Shown here: piece by piece, positions 55,761 to 64,000 of the stretch
How the letters are laid out: the number at the start of each line of letters is the position of its first letter
How positions within the stretch are numbered: position 1 is the stretch's first letter
Origin: CBDFLA01 sp965248915
GTDB taxonomy: Bacteria > Pseudomonadota > Alphaproteobacteria > M2410
DNA length: 64,000 nucleotides
Direction of reading: 5' to 3'
Assembly: GCA_965248915.1 (NCBI GenBank)
Contig: OZ252216.1
Span: 1 to 64,000 of the forward strand
The notes under the pieces: model-generated
Database searches by the model: none
Told to the model about the DNA's origin: nothing
Seen by the model: only the letters and a program-made list of their open reading frames with translations
Program-made: the position numbers and the translations under genes

Positions 55761-55782
55761 AAAAAGTACCAAAAAAGTACCA
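55761..55782 (+). promoter_or_regulatory. Tandem 11-bp boxes near right end (candidate arm-type sites)
   Basis: The same two adjacent AAAAAGTACCA boxes found at 1134-1155, again followed by GCG and again on the plus strand, 118 bp inside the right att repeat. The flanking sequence differs, so this is conservation of the boxes, not a longer duplication. Confidence 0.6.
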
Positions 55783-55899
55783 GCGAGCACTCCGAAATGG
55801 TGCCGAAACCGGCATTCGCGAAAAGGCCTCCGCCGATAACCCATTGAAAAATCTCGTATATGCGCTAGGCACCCGGTTGTCAGTGTTCAGATTAGATTT

Positions 55900-55954
55900 C
55901 TACGAATCAAGGGGTCGGGGGTTCGAATCCTCCCCGGTGCGCCAGATTTTTCCT
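55900..55954 (+). repeat. Right attachment site (partial tRNA-Arg copy)
   Basis: An exact 55-bp copy of 1020-1074, comprising tRNA-Arg from anticodon loop to CCA plus 10 bp. There is no acceptor 5' half or D-arm here, so it is not a functional tRNA gene. It marks the right end of the 54,880-bp element. Confidence 0.9.
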
Positions 55955-56011
55955 TTTAGATTAAATCACTTAAGGCTCTTGCTGCTGTTAGCGGACGGAC
56001 GCCCAAATTCG

Positions 56012-56033
56012 GTTTCTTAACAGTTTCTTAACA
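56012..56033 (+). promoter_or_regulatory. Second type of tandem 11-bp boxes
   Basis: Two adjacent direct copies of GTTTCTTAACA lie 57 bp beyond the right att repeat and next to the truncated integrase. The arrangement (two 11-bp boxes, end to end) mirrors the AAAAAGTACCA pairs but with a different sequence, suggesting arm sites for a different integrase. Confidence 0.5.
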
Positions 56034-56086
56034 AACGGAGAGCGAACGGGCCTAGTTTTCTCGTTGGTTGCAATGCTACAAGTTTT

Positions 56087-56914
56087 TCACGATTGGATCG
56101 CTGGCCAACCGTGATCCAGGTCATTGGCATCAATCGTTGGGCTTTGCTGGAACCCATGAGAAAGGGTCTTGGAGAGGCGACAGCCAGTGAGGAGTACCAA
56201 GCGGGCGAAGTTCGCGACAACCGTGTTGGAAATCTGAATCCGGCCAAGTTCGCATGTCAGTCGCTTCAATTCATCCTCTGTCAAATACCGCTCGCGCGGT
56301 TTCGTTGGGAACTTCTTGATGTGACGAACCGGATTGGTGCCGTCCGGACGCAAGCCCCACTCCTCGCACTTTGCAAACATGTGCGAGAGTAGGGCGCGAA
56401 CAGCATTCGCTTGGACGGGCGTTTTTGCCATCGACGAGTGGATGCGCCCAATATCGAACCGTGTCACCGCTCGAACCCTAAGGCGACCGATCTTCGGGAC
56501 TATGAAACGACCCACGTAGAGTTGGTCTGTCTTGGTCGGCCCTGGCTTCTTTCGTACCTCGCAATGTTCTTTGATGTAGCGAACCGAGAAATCTGCAACT
56601 GTCGGGTTTGAGTCGTCGCGTACTGTCGGTGCATTGGGGTCTTTGCCGGACCATGCTTGCAATAACCACTCGCGGGCGATCTCGCGAGCGCGGTCTGTGG
56701 AGATTAGCGGGTGGCGGGCTATTGTCTTGCCGCGTTGTCGACCGCCCTTTCCAACGCGGTAGAAGAGGAAGTAGGTCTTCACATCGTGTGCTGAGACTCT
56801 AACACCGAAACCCGGCAGCTGATTGTCCCACACGACGAGCGCCGTACCCACGACGTGGAAGGCCTCGACCCTCGATCTGGTCAATTTCATCTTCTGATTT
56901 TTCTCGATCAGCAT
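56087..56914 (-). pseudogene. Truncated tyrosine integrase
   Basis: A 275-residue product that starts 'MLIEKNQKMKLTRSRVEAF' and matches the 449-residue integrase through its arm-binding and core-binding domains up to 'LTGCR', the first catalytic Arg. It then diverges into 30 unrelated residues and stops, so the His-x-x-Arg, His and Tyr residues are missing. It cannot recombine DNA by itself. It lies 132 bp to the right of the att repeat, outside the 54.9-kb element, and is probably the relic of an island already present at the same tRNA. Confidence 0.8.
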
Positions 56915-57668
56915 GGGTAGGTGCTCTCGTGGAATCTGTCCTCCAACGAGACCTAACGACCGACCGTGGTGAATCAAGAGGCCATCCAGAACAAGCCAGT
57001 TCGGTCCTACAAAATCCCAATCACCATCCAATACCAGGGATTGATCGCTGTCCGCCGCGCGGTCTTCGGAACTGAATTATCAGGCAATGCTTGGGTCGGA
57101 CACGGTTTTGCCTGTTGACGAACAGCTTTGTTTGAGGAAGTGTGGTTCGTTCTCAAACATCGGACAGTTTCCCAGAACTGTTCAATGATTGAGAACATTG
57201 AGCGTTTGCGCGCACAACATGTCATATGGCAAGGGCGGTTGAGCCGGCCAGGGTTCGCTTTCTCAATATACTCAGTAGTCAGAGTAATATGCAAGTGACT
57301 ACCGCGCAGTCTTTCGTATCCACAGTTCAATGAAGAAATTTGCGTTCGCCTTTCGATGCAGGCGGCAAGTTCTATCCCACTGATAATCAAACGGTCAAAA
57401 CACAGCTTATAAGAGAAAACAATTGACAAAAGTTGTGAGTATCGCAGACTTCTTGCAACTGATTCGGTTATTATTTGCGCTCAACCCGCTCGTGATACTT
57501 GTGTGGTGATCCAATCATAATTTGATCAGTGGAGTTCGTGTTGGGTGGGTAGAGCCGACCGGCGAATGTACCCACTCTATAAATCCGACCATCGATCATC
57601 ACGTCGCAACTGCCTGCGGCGAACGGGATTGGTTTGCCGAAAGACAAGCTTCCCGCTTGGAGAAAAAA
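56915..57668. other. Intergenic region with a spaced inverted repeat
   Basis: About 750 bp with no supported gene. GTTCTCAA (57149-57156) and TTGAGAAC (57189-57196) form an 8-bp inverted repeat 32 bp apart that could be an operator. The promoter of the large surface-protein gene should lie in the AT-rich part after 57400. Confidence 0.4.
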
Positions 57669-60600
57669 ATGCGCGCGAGGCCAGACTCACCAAGTCCAAA
57701 TGACCACCAAGACAAGAAATCATCCCCGCAGAACCCAACACTTTCGAGGTTGATTAGACAGCTCATCGCCGCCCTGATGCTTTTATCTCCAGTCGGTTCA
57801 AACGCATTTGCTCAGACCCCCTCCTACAACACGCAATTGCTGGTGAACGGGAATGCTGAGACGACCTTAGGATCAGAGTGGGTACAGGCCAACAGCAGTT
57901 GGTTGAACTGGGTCAGCAATACCCCAACAGCCTATGAAGGCAGCACCGTCTTCCGGGCTGGGCAGATTGCCAGTGATGACATGTATCAGGATGTGGATGT
58001 CTCAGCATACGCAACTGAGATCGATGCGGGCCAACAGTCCTTCAAGTTCGATAGTCAGATCGCAGGTGTCGACAACCTGGATACAATCCAAGTCAAGATC
58101 GACTTCCTGGATGTGAATGGTGCAGTTCTTCAAGCGTTTTACGACAGCGGTCCACAGACGTCGCTGCTGACTTGGAGCCTCTTCACCGACACCAAGCAAG
58201 CCCCAACAAGCACCCGCAAGATCCGGGTGCATCTGTTTGCGGTCAAGAACTATGGCTCAAACGCAGACGGGCAGATCGACGCCATGCAGCTTGTGGCTCT
58301 GACGCCAAGCGCATCCAACAACCCACCGACCTTGGTGTCTGCGGTTCCGGACCGCACTAATGATCCAGTTGGTGTGTTGGTTGACTATGATCTGAAGCAG
58401 CACTTCAGCGATGTTGAAGATGCAAATCTGACCTATACGCTGACCCCCAACAATACGTGGTTGACACTAGGCGGGACCAACACCGACCGCATAGGCGGCA
58501 CACCGCAGGCCAGCGATGTGGGAACCCTAACTTATACAGTTCGGGCCACTGACAGTGGTGGCCTCTGGAAGGAAGACACCTTCGATGTCACAGTCACTGC
58601 GGCACCGCCGCCCTCCTACAACACGCAATTGCTGGTGAACGGGAATGCTGAGACGACCTTAGGATCAGAGTGGGTACAGGCCAACAGCAGTTGGTTGAAC
58701 TGGGTCAGCAATACCCCAACAGCCTATGAAGGCAGCACCGTCTTCCGGGCTGGGCAGATTGCCAGTGATGACATGTATCAGGATGTGGATGTCTCAGCAT
58801 ACGCAACTGAGATCGATGCGGGCCAACAGTCCTTCAAGTTCGATAGTCAGATCGCAGGTGTCGACAACCTGGATACAATCCAAGTCAAGATCGACTTCCT
58901 GGATGTGAATGGTGCAGTTCTTCAAGCGTTTTACGACAGCGGTCCACAGACGTCGCTGCTGACTTGGAGCCTCTTCACCGACACCAAGCAAGCCCCAACA
59001 AGCACCCGCAAGATCCGGGTGCATCTGTTTGCGGTCAAGAACTATGGCTCAAACGCAGACGGGCAGATCGACGCCATGCAGCTTGTGGCTCTGACGCCAA
59101 GCGCATCCAACAACCCACCGACCTTGGTGTCTGCGGTTCCGGACCGCACTAATGATCCAGTTGGTGTGTTGGTTGACTATGATCTGAAGCAGCACTTCAG
59201 CGATGTTGAAGATGCAAATCTGACCTATACGCTGACCCCCAACAATACGTGGTTGACACTAGGCGGGACCAACACCGACCGCATAGGCGGCACACCGCAG
59301 GCCAGCGATGTGGGAACCCTAACTTATACAGTTCGGGCCACTGACAGTGGTGGCCTCTGGAAGGAAGACACCTTCGATGTCACAGTCACTGCGGCACCGC
59401 CGCCCTCCTACAACACGCAATTGCTGGTGAACGGGAATGCTGAGACGACCTTAGGATCAGAGTGGGTACAGGCCAACAGCAGTTGGTTGAACTGGGTCAG
59501 CAATACCCCAACAGCCTATGAAGGCAGCACCGTCTTCCGGGCTGGGCAGATTGCCAGTGATGACATGTATCAGGATGTGGATGTCTCAGCATACGCAACT
59601 GAGATCGATGCGGGCCAACAGTCCTTCAAGTTCGATAGTCAGATCGCAGGTGTCGACAACCTGGATACAATCCAAGTCAAGATCGACTTCCTGGATGTGA
59701 ATGGTGCAGTTCTTCAAGCGTTTTACGACAGCGGTCCACAGACGTCGCTGCTGACTTGGAGCCTCTTCACCGACACCAAGCAAGCCCCAACAAGCACCCG
59801 CAAGATCCGGGTGCATCTGTTTGCGGTCAAGAACTATGGCTCAAACGCAGACGGGCAGATCGACGCCATGCAGCTTGTGGCTCTGACGCCAAGCGCATCC
59901 AACAACCCACCGACCTTGGTGTCTGCGGTTCCGGACCGCACTAATGATCCAGTTGGTGTGTTGGTTGACTATGATCTGAAGCAGCACTTCAGCGATGTTG
60001 AAGATGCAAATCTGACCTATACGCTGACCCCCAACAATACGTGGTTGACACTAGGCGGGACCAACACCGACCGCATAGGCGGCACACCGCAGGCCAGCGA
60101 TGTGGGAACCCTAACTTATACAGTTCGGGCCACTGACAGTGGTGGCCTCTGGAAGGAAGACACCTTCGATGTCACAGTCATCGCTCCTACAACTGGATCT
60201 AACATGGCGGCCTATGAATATGATCACCTGGGCCGATTGACGAAAGTCATTTATCCCGACAGCGAAGTCATTGAATATCAATACGATGCAGCCGGCAATC
60301 GCACTGTCAAGATCGTCAATGGTCCTTCGCATGCCACCCTGTCGATCGATGATGTGAGCAGTGTTGAAGGGGGAACACTTGTCTTTACCGTGACGCGGTC
60401 GGGAGATCTCTCAAATACCGACACGGTCGACTTCTCAACAACGGACGATTCGGCGGTTTCTCCTGCTGATTACACCAGTACCAGCAATACGCTGACCTTC
60501 GCTCCCAACGTCGTAACTCAACCGATCCAAGTCACGACAGCGGACGATGGAATTTTTCAAGGGCCTCTGACGCTTTTCGTAGATTTGAGCAACGCCTCGG

Positions 60601-61991
60601 CGGGGCTGAGAGTCGTTGACGGCCAAGGGGTGGGCACCATCACGGACAACGAAACGGGTCCAACCTTCTCTGTCGCAGATGCTGTAACTGTTGTCGAGGG
60701 CGTGGACTCTGTTTTCACCGTGTCACTGTCCGGCGCACATACATCCGATCTGACGGTCGATTACGCCACTTCCAATGGGACGGCTACGAACGCGACTGGG
60801 GCAAAAGGTACGCCCGGCAGCACAATTGGTGACTACTTTGGCGTTAGCGGAACCCTGACATTTTTGACAGGCGAAACGACTAAACAGGTATCGGTTGTAA
60901 CAAAGGACGAGAGGGCCTTCGATGGAGGTGATGAGGATTTTTTCTTGGACCTTTCAAATCCATCAGCGGGATCCGCGATCTTGGATGGACAGGGGAAGGC
61001 TATAATCACGGACAATGATAACCAACCCATGCTCTCCATCGCCGATGCGTCAGGGGTCGAAGGAAGCGATCTCGTTTTTGTTGTAACGCGAAATGGCGCA
61101 ACAAGCGGCTCGCTTGACTTTACGATTTCCTCCTCCGATGGAACAGCAACCGCTGGCAGTGACTACACCAGTCTGGTTAGCAGTACCTATGGATGGGATG
61201 GGGGAATAAGCAGGGGAAATGTCTCCCTAACATCTCTTACCGACTCACTCTCTGAGTCTGACGAGACAGTGCTTCTGACGATTACCAGTGCTCAGGTTGC
61301 AGGACAGGATATTCCCATCTTGAAGCCGCAGGCGACCGGCACAATAACCGACACAAATGCCAAGTCTGCTGCGTCCATCTCAAGTGCAAGCGTGACAGAA
61401 GGCGGTGACATTACGTTCACAGTGACGCTCTCTGGCCCCTCCGAGGCGGATCATCAGTTTCGGGTGGTGAGCAGCGATGTGTCAGCAAGCGCGGTTGCAG
61501 ATTATGAAGACATCATTTCGACCGTCCGATTTTGGCCTGGCGAGACCTCAAAAACGATCACTCTTTCGACAGTAGATGACGCTCTATCTGAGGGAGACGA
61601 GACGTTTCAATTGACACTCTCCAATCCTACAGGAGGTGCCACCATTGCGACGGCCACAGCGACCGGGACGGTCATTGACAACGACAGTGGAAATTCACCA
61701 CCAACGGCAGTTGACGATTCCATTACGGTTGTTGAAGGAAATTTCAAGAACAAGAATGTCAAGTCGAACGACACAGATCCAGACGATGATTCTCTGACCG
61801 TCGTGAGTGTGACACAGCCAGGCAACGGGACCGTCGTAATGATCTCCGGCAATCGGGTCCGATTTACCGGAACAACGGTAGGCAGCTCAAGTTTCACCTA
61901 CACAATATCTGATGGCAATGGCGGCACCGATGTTGGAACCGTGACCACCATTGTTACCCCCGACACCGGCGGCGGTGGTGGCGGCCCCTGA
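57669..61991 (+). CDS. Large secreted repeat protein with YD and Calx-beta domains
   Basis: A 1440-residue protein starting at ATG 57669 (GGAG 6 nt upstream; the frame upstream is non-family). A signal peptide ends near 'GSNAFAQ'. Three identical 264-residue repeats follow (about 51-837), each a carbohydrate-binding-like beta domain and a dystroglycan-type cadherin-like domain ('DYDLKQHFSDVEDANLTYTL'). Next is one RHS/YD repeat ('YEYDHLGRLTKV' and 'YQYDAAGNRT'), four Calx-beta domains (about 885-1340) and a cadherin-like domain ending in a Gly-rich tail. These domains are typical of calcium-binding cell-surface adhesins. The next gene starts 71 bp later and is also exported, so the two may form an operon. 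Confidence 0.85.
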   Translation: MRARPDSPSPNDHQDKKSSPQNPTLSRLIRQLIAALMLLSPVGSNAFAQTPSYNTQLLVNGNAETTLGSEWVQANSSWLNWVSNTPTAYEGSTVFRAGQIASDDMYQDVDVSAYATEIDAGQQSFKFDSQIAGVDNLDTIQVKIDFLDVNGAVLQAFYDSGPQTSLLTWSLFTDTKQAPTSTRKIRVHLFAVKNYGSNADGQIDAMQLVALTPSASNNPPTLVSAVPDRTNDPVGVLVDYDLKQHFSDVEDANLTYTLTPNNTWLTLGGTNTDRIGGTPQASDVGTLTYTVRATDSGGLWKEDTFDVTVTAAPPPSYNTQLLVNGNAETTLGSEWVQANSSWLNWVSNTPTAYEGSTVFRAGQIASDDMYQDVDVSAYATEIDAGQQSFKFDSQIAGVDNLDTIQVKIDFLDVNGAVLQAFYDSGPQTSLLTWSLFTDTKQAPTSTRKIRVHLFAVKNYGSNADGQIDAMQLVALTPSASNNPPTLVSAVPDRTNDPVGVLVDYDLKQHFSDVEDANLTYTLTPNNTWLTLGGTNTDRIGGTPQASDVGTLTYTVRATDSGGLWKEDTFDVTVTAAPPPSYNTQLLVNGNAETTLGSEWVQANSSWLNWVSNTPTAYEGSTVFRAGQIASDDMYQDVDVSAYATEIDAGQQSFKFDSQIAGVDNLDTIQVKIDFLDVNGAVLQAFYDSGPQTSLLTWSLFTDTKQAPTSTRKIRVHLFAVKNYGSNADGQIDAMQLVALTPSASNNPPTLVSAVPDRTNDPVGVLVDYDLKQHFSDVEDANLTYTLTPNNTWLTLGGTNTDRIGGTPQASDVGTLTYTVRATDSGGLWKEDTFDVTVIAPTTGSNMAAYEYDHLGRLTKVIYPDSEVIEYQYDAAGNRTVKIVNGPSHATLSIDDVSSVEGGTLVFTVTRSGDLSNTDTVDFSTTDDSAVSPADYTSTSNTLTFAPNVVTQPIQVTTADDGIFQGPLTLFVDLSNASAGLRVVDGQGVGTITDNETGPTFSVADAVTVVEGVDSVFTVSLSGAHTSDLTVDYATSNGTATNATGAKGTPGSTIGDYFGVSGTLTFLTGETTKQVSVVTKDERAFDGGDEDFFLDLSNPSAGSAILDGQGKAIITDNDNQPMLSIADASGVEGSDLVFVVTRNGATSGSLDFTISSSDGTATAGSDYTSLVSSTYGWDGGISRGNVSLTSLTDSLSESDETVLLTITSAQVAGQDIPILKPQATGTITDTNAKSAASISSASVTEGGDITFTVTLSGPSEADHQFRVVSSDVSASAVADYEDIISTVRFWPGETSKTITLSTVDDALSEGDETFQLTLSNPTGGATIATATATGTVIDNDSGNSPPTAVDDSITVVEGNFKNKNVKSNDTDPDDDSLTVVSVTQPGNGTVVMISGNRVRFTGTTVGSSSFTYTISDGNGGTDVGTVTTIVTPDTGGGGGGP
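57821..60180 (+). repeat. Three tandem 792-bp direct repeats
   Basis: Units begin at 57821, 58613 and 59405, exactly 792 bp apart. The third ends about 16 bp short of a full period, where the sequence switches to a new domain. The copies appear identical at DNA level: the same short open frames recur in all three with the same translations. The period is a multiple of three, so copy number can change without breaking the frame. Confidence 0.9.
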
Positions 61992-62062
61992 TGCACCCCG
62001 AATTGTTCCCAGTCAATCGACCTTATGTAGAAGAGCAATCAGTAAGACAAGCGGAGAGAAAT

Positions 62063-64000
62063 ATGTTGAATCTGCACACAATCAAATCAAATCTTCTGAG
62101 TGCTCTCGTGATACCTCTTGGTTTCCTAATTCCGGCTTTGGCTACGGTGTCTTCATCAGCAGAAACGCCGCAAGTTCCACTCGTGCAAAGACAAGAAGCC
62201 TCTCCAAAAACCTGGTCTTCTGCCAAGCCTCATTATGACAGTTGGCTCTCCGGGTGTGTTGCATCCACAGGCGAAGCGGATTGCCACACAACGGCAATTC
62301 CCAACTACACGACGCCGAGAGAAATTCTTGCCCTCGCGGATTCCTTGAGTGGTCACGGAGAATATAATGGGGATACCTACGCTCTACGGGCCTACGAGTA
62401 CGTGCGAAACAACATCAACACTGAGTTTCGCTATGGCTTGTCAAAAGGAGCTCTCGGCGCCGCTGTAGATCTGTCCGGTACACCATTTGATCAAGCCCAA
62501 CTCTTGGCCGAACTGTTGCGTGCAAGAGGCGTGACGGCGACCTATGAGGCGGGAACAATCTCACTCAGCACAGCTCAACAGTTTACGGACTGGACAGGTA
62601 TTTCGGACGCGGCCGCGGCGTGCAAACTGCTATCGGATGGAGGGATACCAAATTCAGTGAACGGTCAAGCGTCAGGTAGTTGTCCGACTGGCTCTGTATC
62701 GCAAGTGACCATGGGCCACATTTGGGTGCTCGCAAACGGCAAGCGTTACGACCCATCGTACAAAATCCGAACCGCGAATTCGACGGTCAATATTCCCTCT
62801 GCAATGCAATGTGGCACGAGTTGTGGGTCGACGGTGAGCAACTATGTGCCGTCGCCTAGCCTTCTGTCCGGCACATCCAATGTCAACTATGTTCAGAGCG
62901 TAGACAAGTCGACGATCGATGCGCAGGTCAAAGCTTATGCAACAAACCTCCAGTCTTGGGTCAGTCAGAATCAGCCATTGGCGCAGATTGAAGACATTGT
63001 CGCAATGCCGCGTGTGCAGACGGCGGCCGCTGATCCAAACAATACAGGGCCAATCGGCTACAGCACTGCGTACATATGGCCACAGGATATTCCGGACATC
63101 TTCAGAACCAAACTCTCGGTCCAGTATCTCGACAACAACTTGGTCCAGGACATTTTTGCGGATGAGGCCTATGGAGGCCGTATGTCGATTCAAACAGAAT
63201 TCGCTGTTGGGTCATCGGGCACACAGACGGCAATCACCGCTAAACTCAATCATGAGGACACCAATGTCGTAACTGCATCAATTGAAACAACGGCGACAAA
63301 CAAGGAATTTCCGCTGTCGATTGTGATATCGCACCCCTATGAAAGCACCTTTGCAAATGAGACGCTTAGTTCGACAGTGATTCCGCTTGTTTGGATTCGC
63401 GACAACAATACGGGCGATAGACAAAAACCCTTCTTCTTTTCAATCTTCCACGGATACGGTGACATTGGGTTTAACTCGATCGCGCACTATTCGAGAATAT
63501 CACGCAATGACGATTGGGCCGGAGGTCATGTAAACGGACAATTCGGTCAATACCGTTACAAAGACTCTCAACCAGCCTTGGCTCAGCAGTTTCTTGCTCA
63601 GGATACCCGGCTCTTCCAACTAGCAGCCGGGATACAAGGCGTATCGGGAACGCGGCACCACACGGTCGGCTACGCCATCGACGGCAATGAGTACATTCCC
63701 TTTCATCACTCCACGAATTTGGTGACTGTTTTTAGTGCTGTTCACAACACGAACAACACCACAAAGCGCGACGCGTTCTCCGCAACGTATGGAGCGCTGT
63801 CTTCAATGATCGAGGGGTCTGTCGTCCAGCAGTCCCAAGACAGTTGGGACGCCAACTCCGCCGTGTCGCTCATGATGCGCGCCAATGAAAAAAACTACAA
63901 GTTGCTCGATATCAATAGCGCCAACGTCACCGCTGCCCTGAACACGACAGTCAATTACACCGCAGATCAGAAAACGGCCATCACATCTCAAGCCAATACA
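62063..64000 (+). CDS. Secreted transglutaminase-like protein, probable RHS-type N-terminus (partial)
   Basis: The gene starts at ATG 62063 with GGAG about 6 nt upstream and stays open to the window edge, giving 646 codons so far. A signal peptide occupies about the first 30 residues. A transglutaminase-like fold follows: 'ALRAYEYVRNNINTEFRYG', 'DQAQLLAELLRARGV' and 'MGHIWVLANGKRYDPSYK', the last two carrying the His and Asp of a Cys/His/Asp-type fold, although the usual Cys is replaced by 'FDQAQL'. This segment is typical of the amino part of very large RHS-repeat proteins. The orphan YD repeat in the upstream gene supports an RHS locus. The C-terminus is outside the window. Confidence 0.75.
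   Translation, partial: MLNLHTIKSNLLSALVIPLGFLIPALATVSSSAETPQVPLVQRQEASPKTWSSAKPHYDSWLSGCVASTGEADCHTTAIPNYTTPREILALADSLSGHGEYNGDTYALRAYEYVRNNINTEFRYGLSKGALGAAVDLSGTPFDQAQLLAELLRARGVTATYEAGTISLSTAQQFTDWTGISDAAAACKLLSDGGIPNSVNGQASGSCPTGSVSQVTMGHIWVLANGKRYDPSYKIRTANSTVNIPSAMQCGTSCGSTVSNYVPSPSLLSGTSNVNYVQSVDKSTIDAQVKAYATNLQSWVSQNQPLAQIEDIVAMPRVQTAAADPNNTGPIGYSTAYIWPQDIPDIFRTKLSVQYLDNNLVQDIFADEAYGGRMSIQTEFAVGSSGTQTAITAKLNHEDTNVVTASIETTATNKEFPLSIVISHPYESTFANETLSSTVIPLVWIRDNNTGDRQKPFFFSIFHGYGDIGFNSIAHYSRISRNDDWAGGHVNGQFGQYRYKDSQPALAQQFLAQDTRLFQLAAGIQGVSGTRHHTVGYAIDGNEYIPFHHSTNLVTVFSAVHNTNNTTKRDAFSATYGALSSMIEGSVVQQSQDSWDANSAVSLMMRANEKNYKLLDINSANVTAALNTTVNYTADQKTAITSQANT

Noticed and set aside
1..64000. 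CRISPR arrays, rRNA genes, IS elements with transposase
   Set aside because: No regularly spaced short repeats, no rRNA signatures and no DDE transposase frames were seen.

Overview
This window is most consistent with an alphaproteobacterial chromosome. The evidence is a tRNA-Arg(ACG) integration site, integrases with the 'Arm-DNA-binding' N-terminus common in that class, an alphaproteobacterial-type RNase J, and short hypothetical proteins of types I associate with that class. The genus cannot be read from the sequence. No search could be run, so family names rest on motifs and overall sequence resemblance.

Layout. (1) Positions 1-1064 are host sequence: the 3' part of an S58/P1-family peptidase gene and an intact tRNA-Arg. 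(2) Positions 1020-55954 look like one integrative element. The last 45 nt of the tRNA plus 10 bp recur exactly at 55900-55954, giving a 55-bp direct repeat. A tandem pair of 11-bp boxes lies just inside each end, and a complete tyrosine integrase lies near the right end. The implied excised circle is 54,880 bp. (3) To the right of 55954 are a C-terminally truncated integrase with its own pair of 11-bp boxes, then a large secreted repeat protein and the start of a transglutaminase-like/RHS-type surface protein that runs off the window. This suggests an older or second island behind the first.

Inside the element, 1.5-20.7 kb is an accessory, defence-like zone. It holds an N6-adenine methylase with a nuclease-like N-terminus, a GIY-YIG nuclease gene broken at a 9-T tract and coupled to a YaaA/DUF6884-like gene, RmuC, a NERD-helicase overlapping a Cas4-like/DEDD nuclease, a small RSH-type HD hydrolase, a DUF4268 protein, a PGN_0703-type nuclease, an AAA_13 ATPase, and a DUF927 ATPase. 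From 21 to 25.5 kb there are mostly small membrane, regulatory and unknown genes. From 25.8 to 32.1 kb there is a compact module with two HUH (Rep-like) endonucleases, an XRE repressor with a palindromic operator, two coupled membrane proteins, a HEPN-like protein and a catalytic-domain-only tyrosine recombinase.

From 32.5 to 50.2 kb the content changes to what looks like an undescribed small-molecule pathway. It comprises a fumarase/adenylosuccinate-lyase-type enzyme, three consecutive overlapping ATP-grasp ligases, a Cys/Met-type PLP enzyme, a branched-chain-type aminotransferase and an AmmeMemoRadiSam-type radical SAM enzyme, and then an RNase J and an RNase R. Beyond these are a phosphinothricin-acetyltransferase-like GNAT, a GrpB protein, a PhyH-type dioxygenase, an amidohydrolase and a methyltransferase. 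The ATP-grasp trio suggests ribosome-independent peptide or amide assembly. The extra RNases and the GNAT are candidates for self-protection. A Ser/Thr-phosphatase-like gene, the integrase and a second DUF927 protein close the element. This cluster, and the NERD-helicase/Cas4-DEDD pair, are the two best candidates for undescribed systems.
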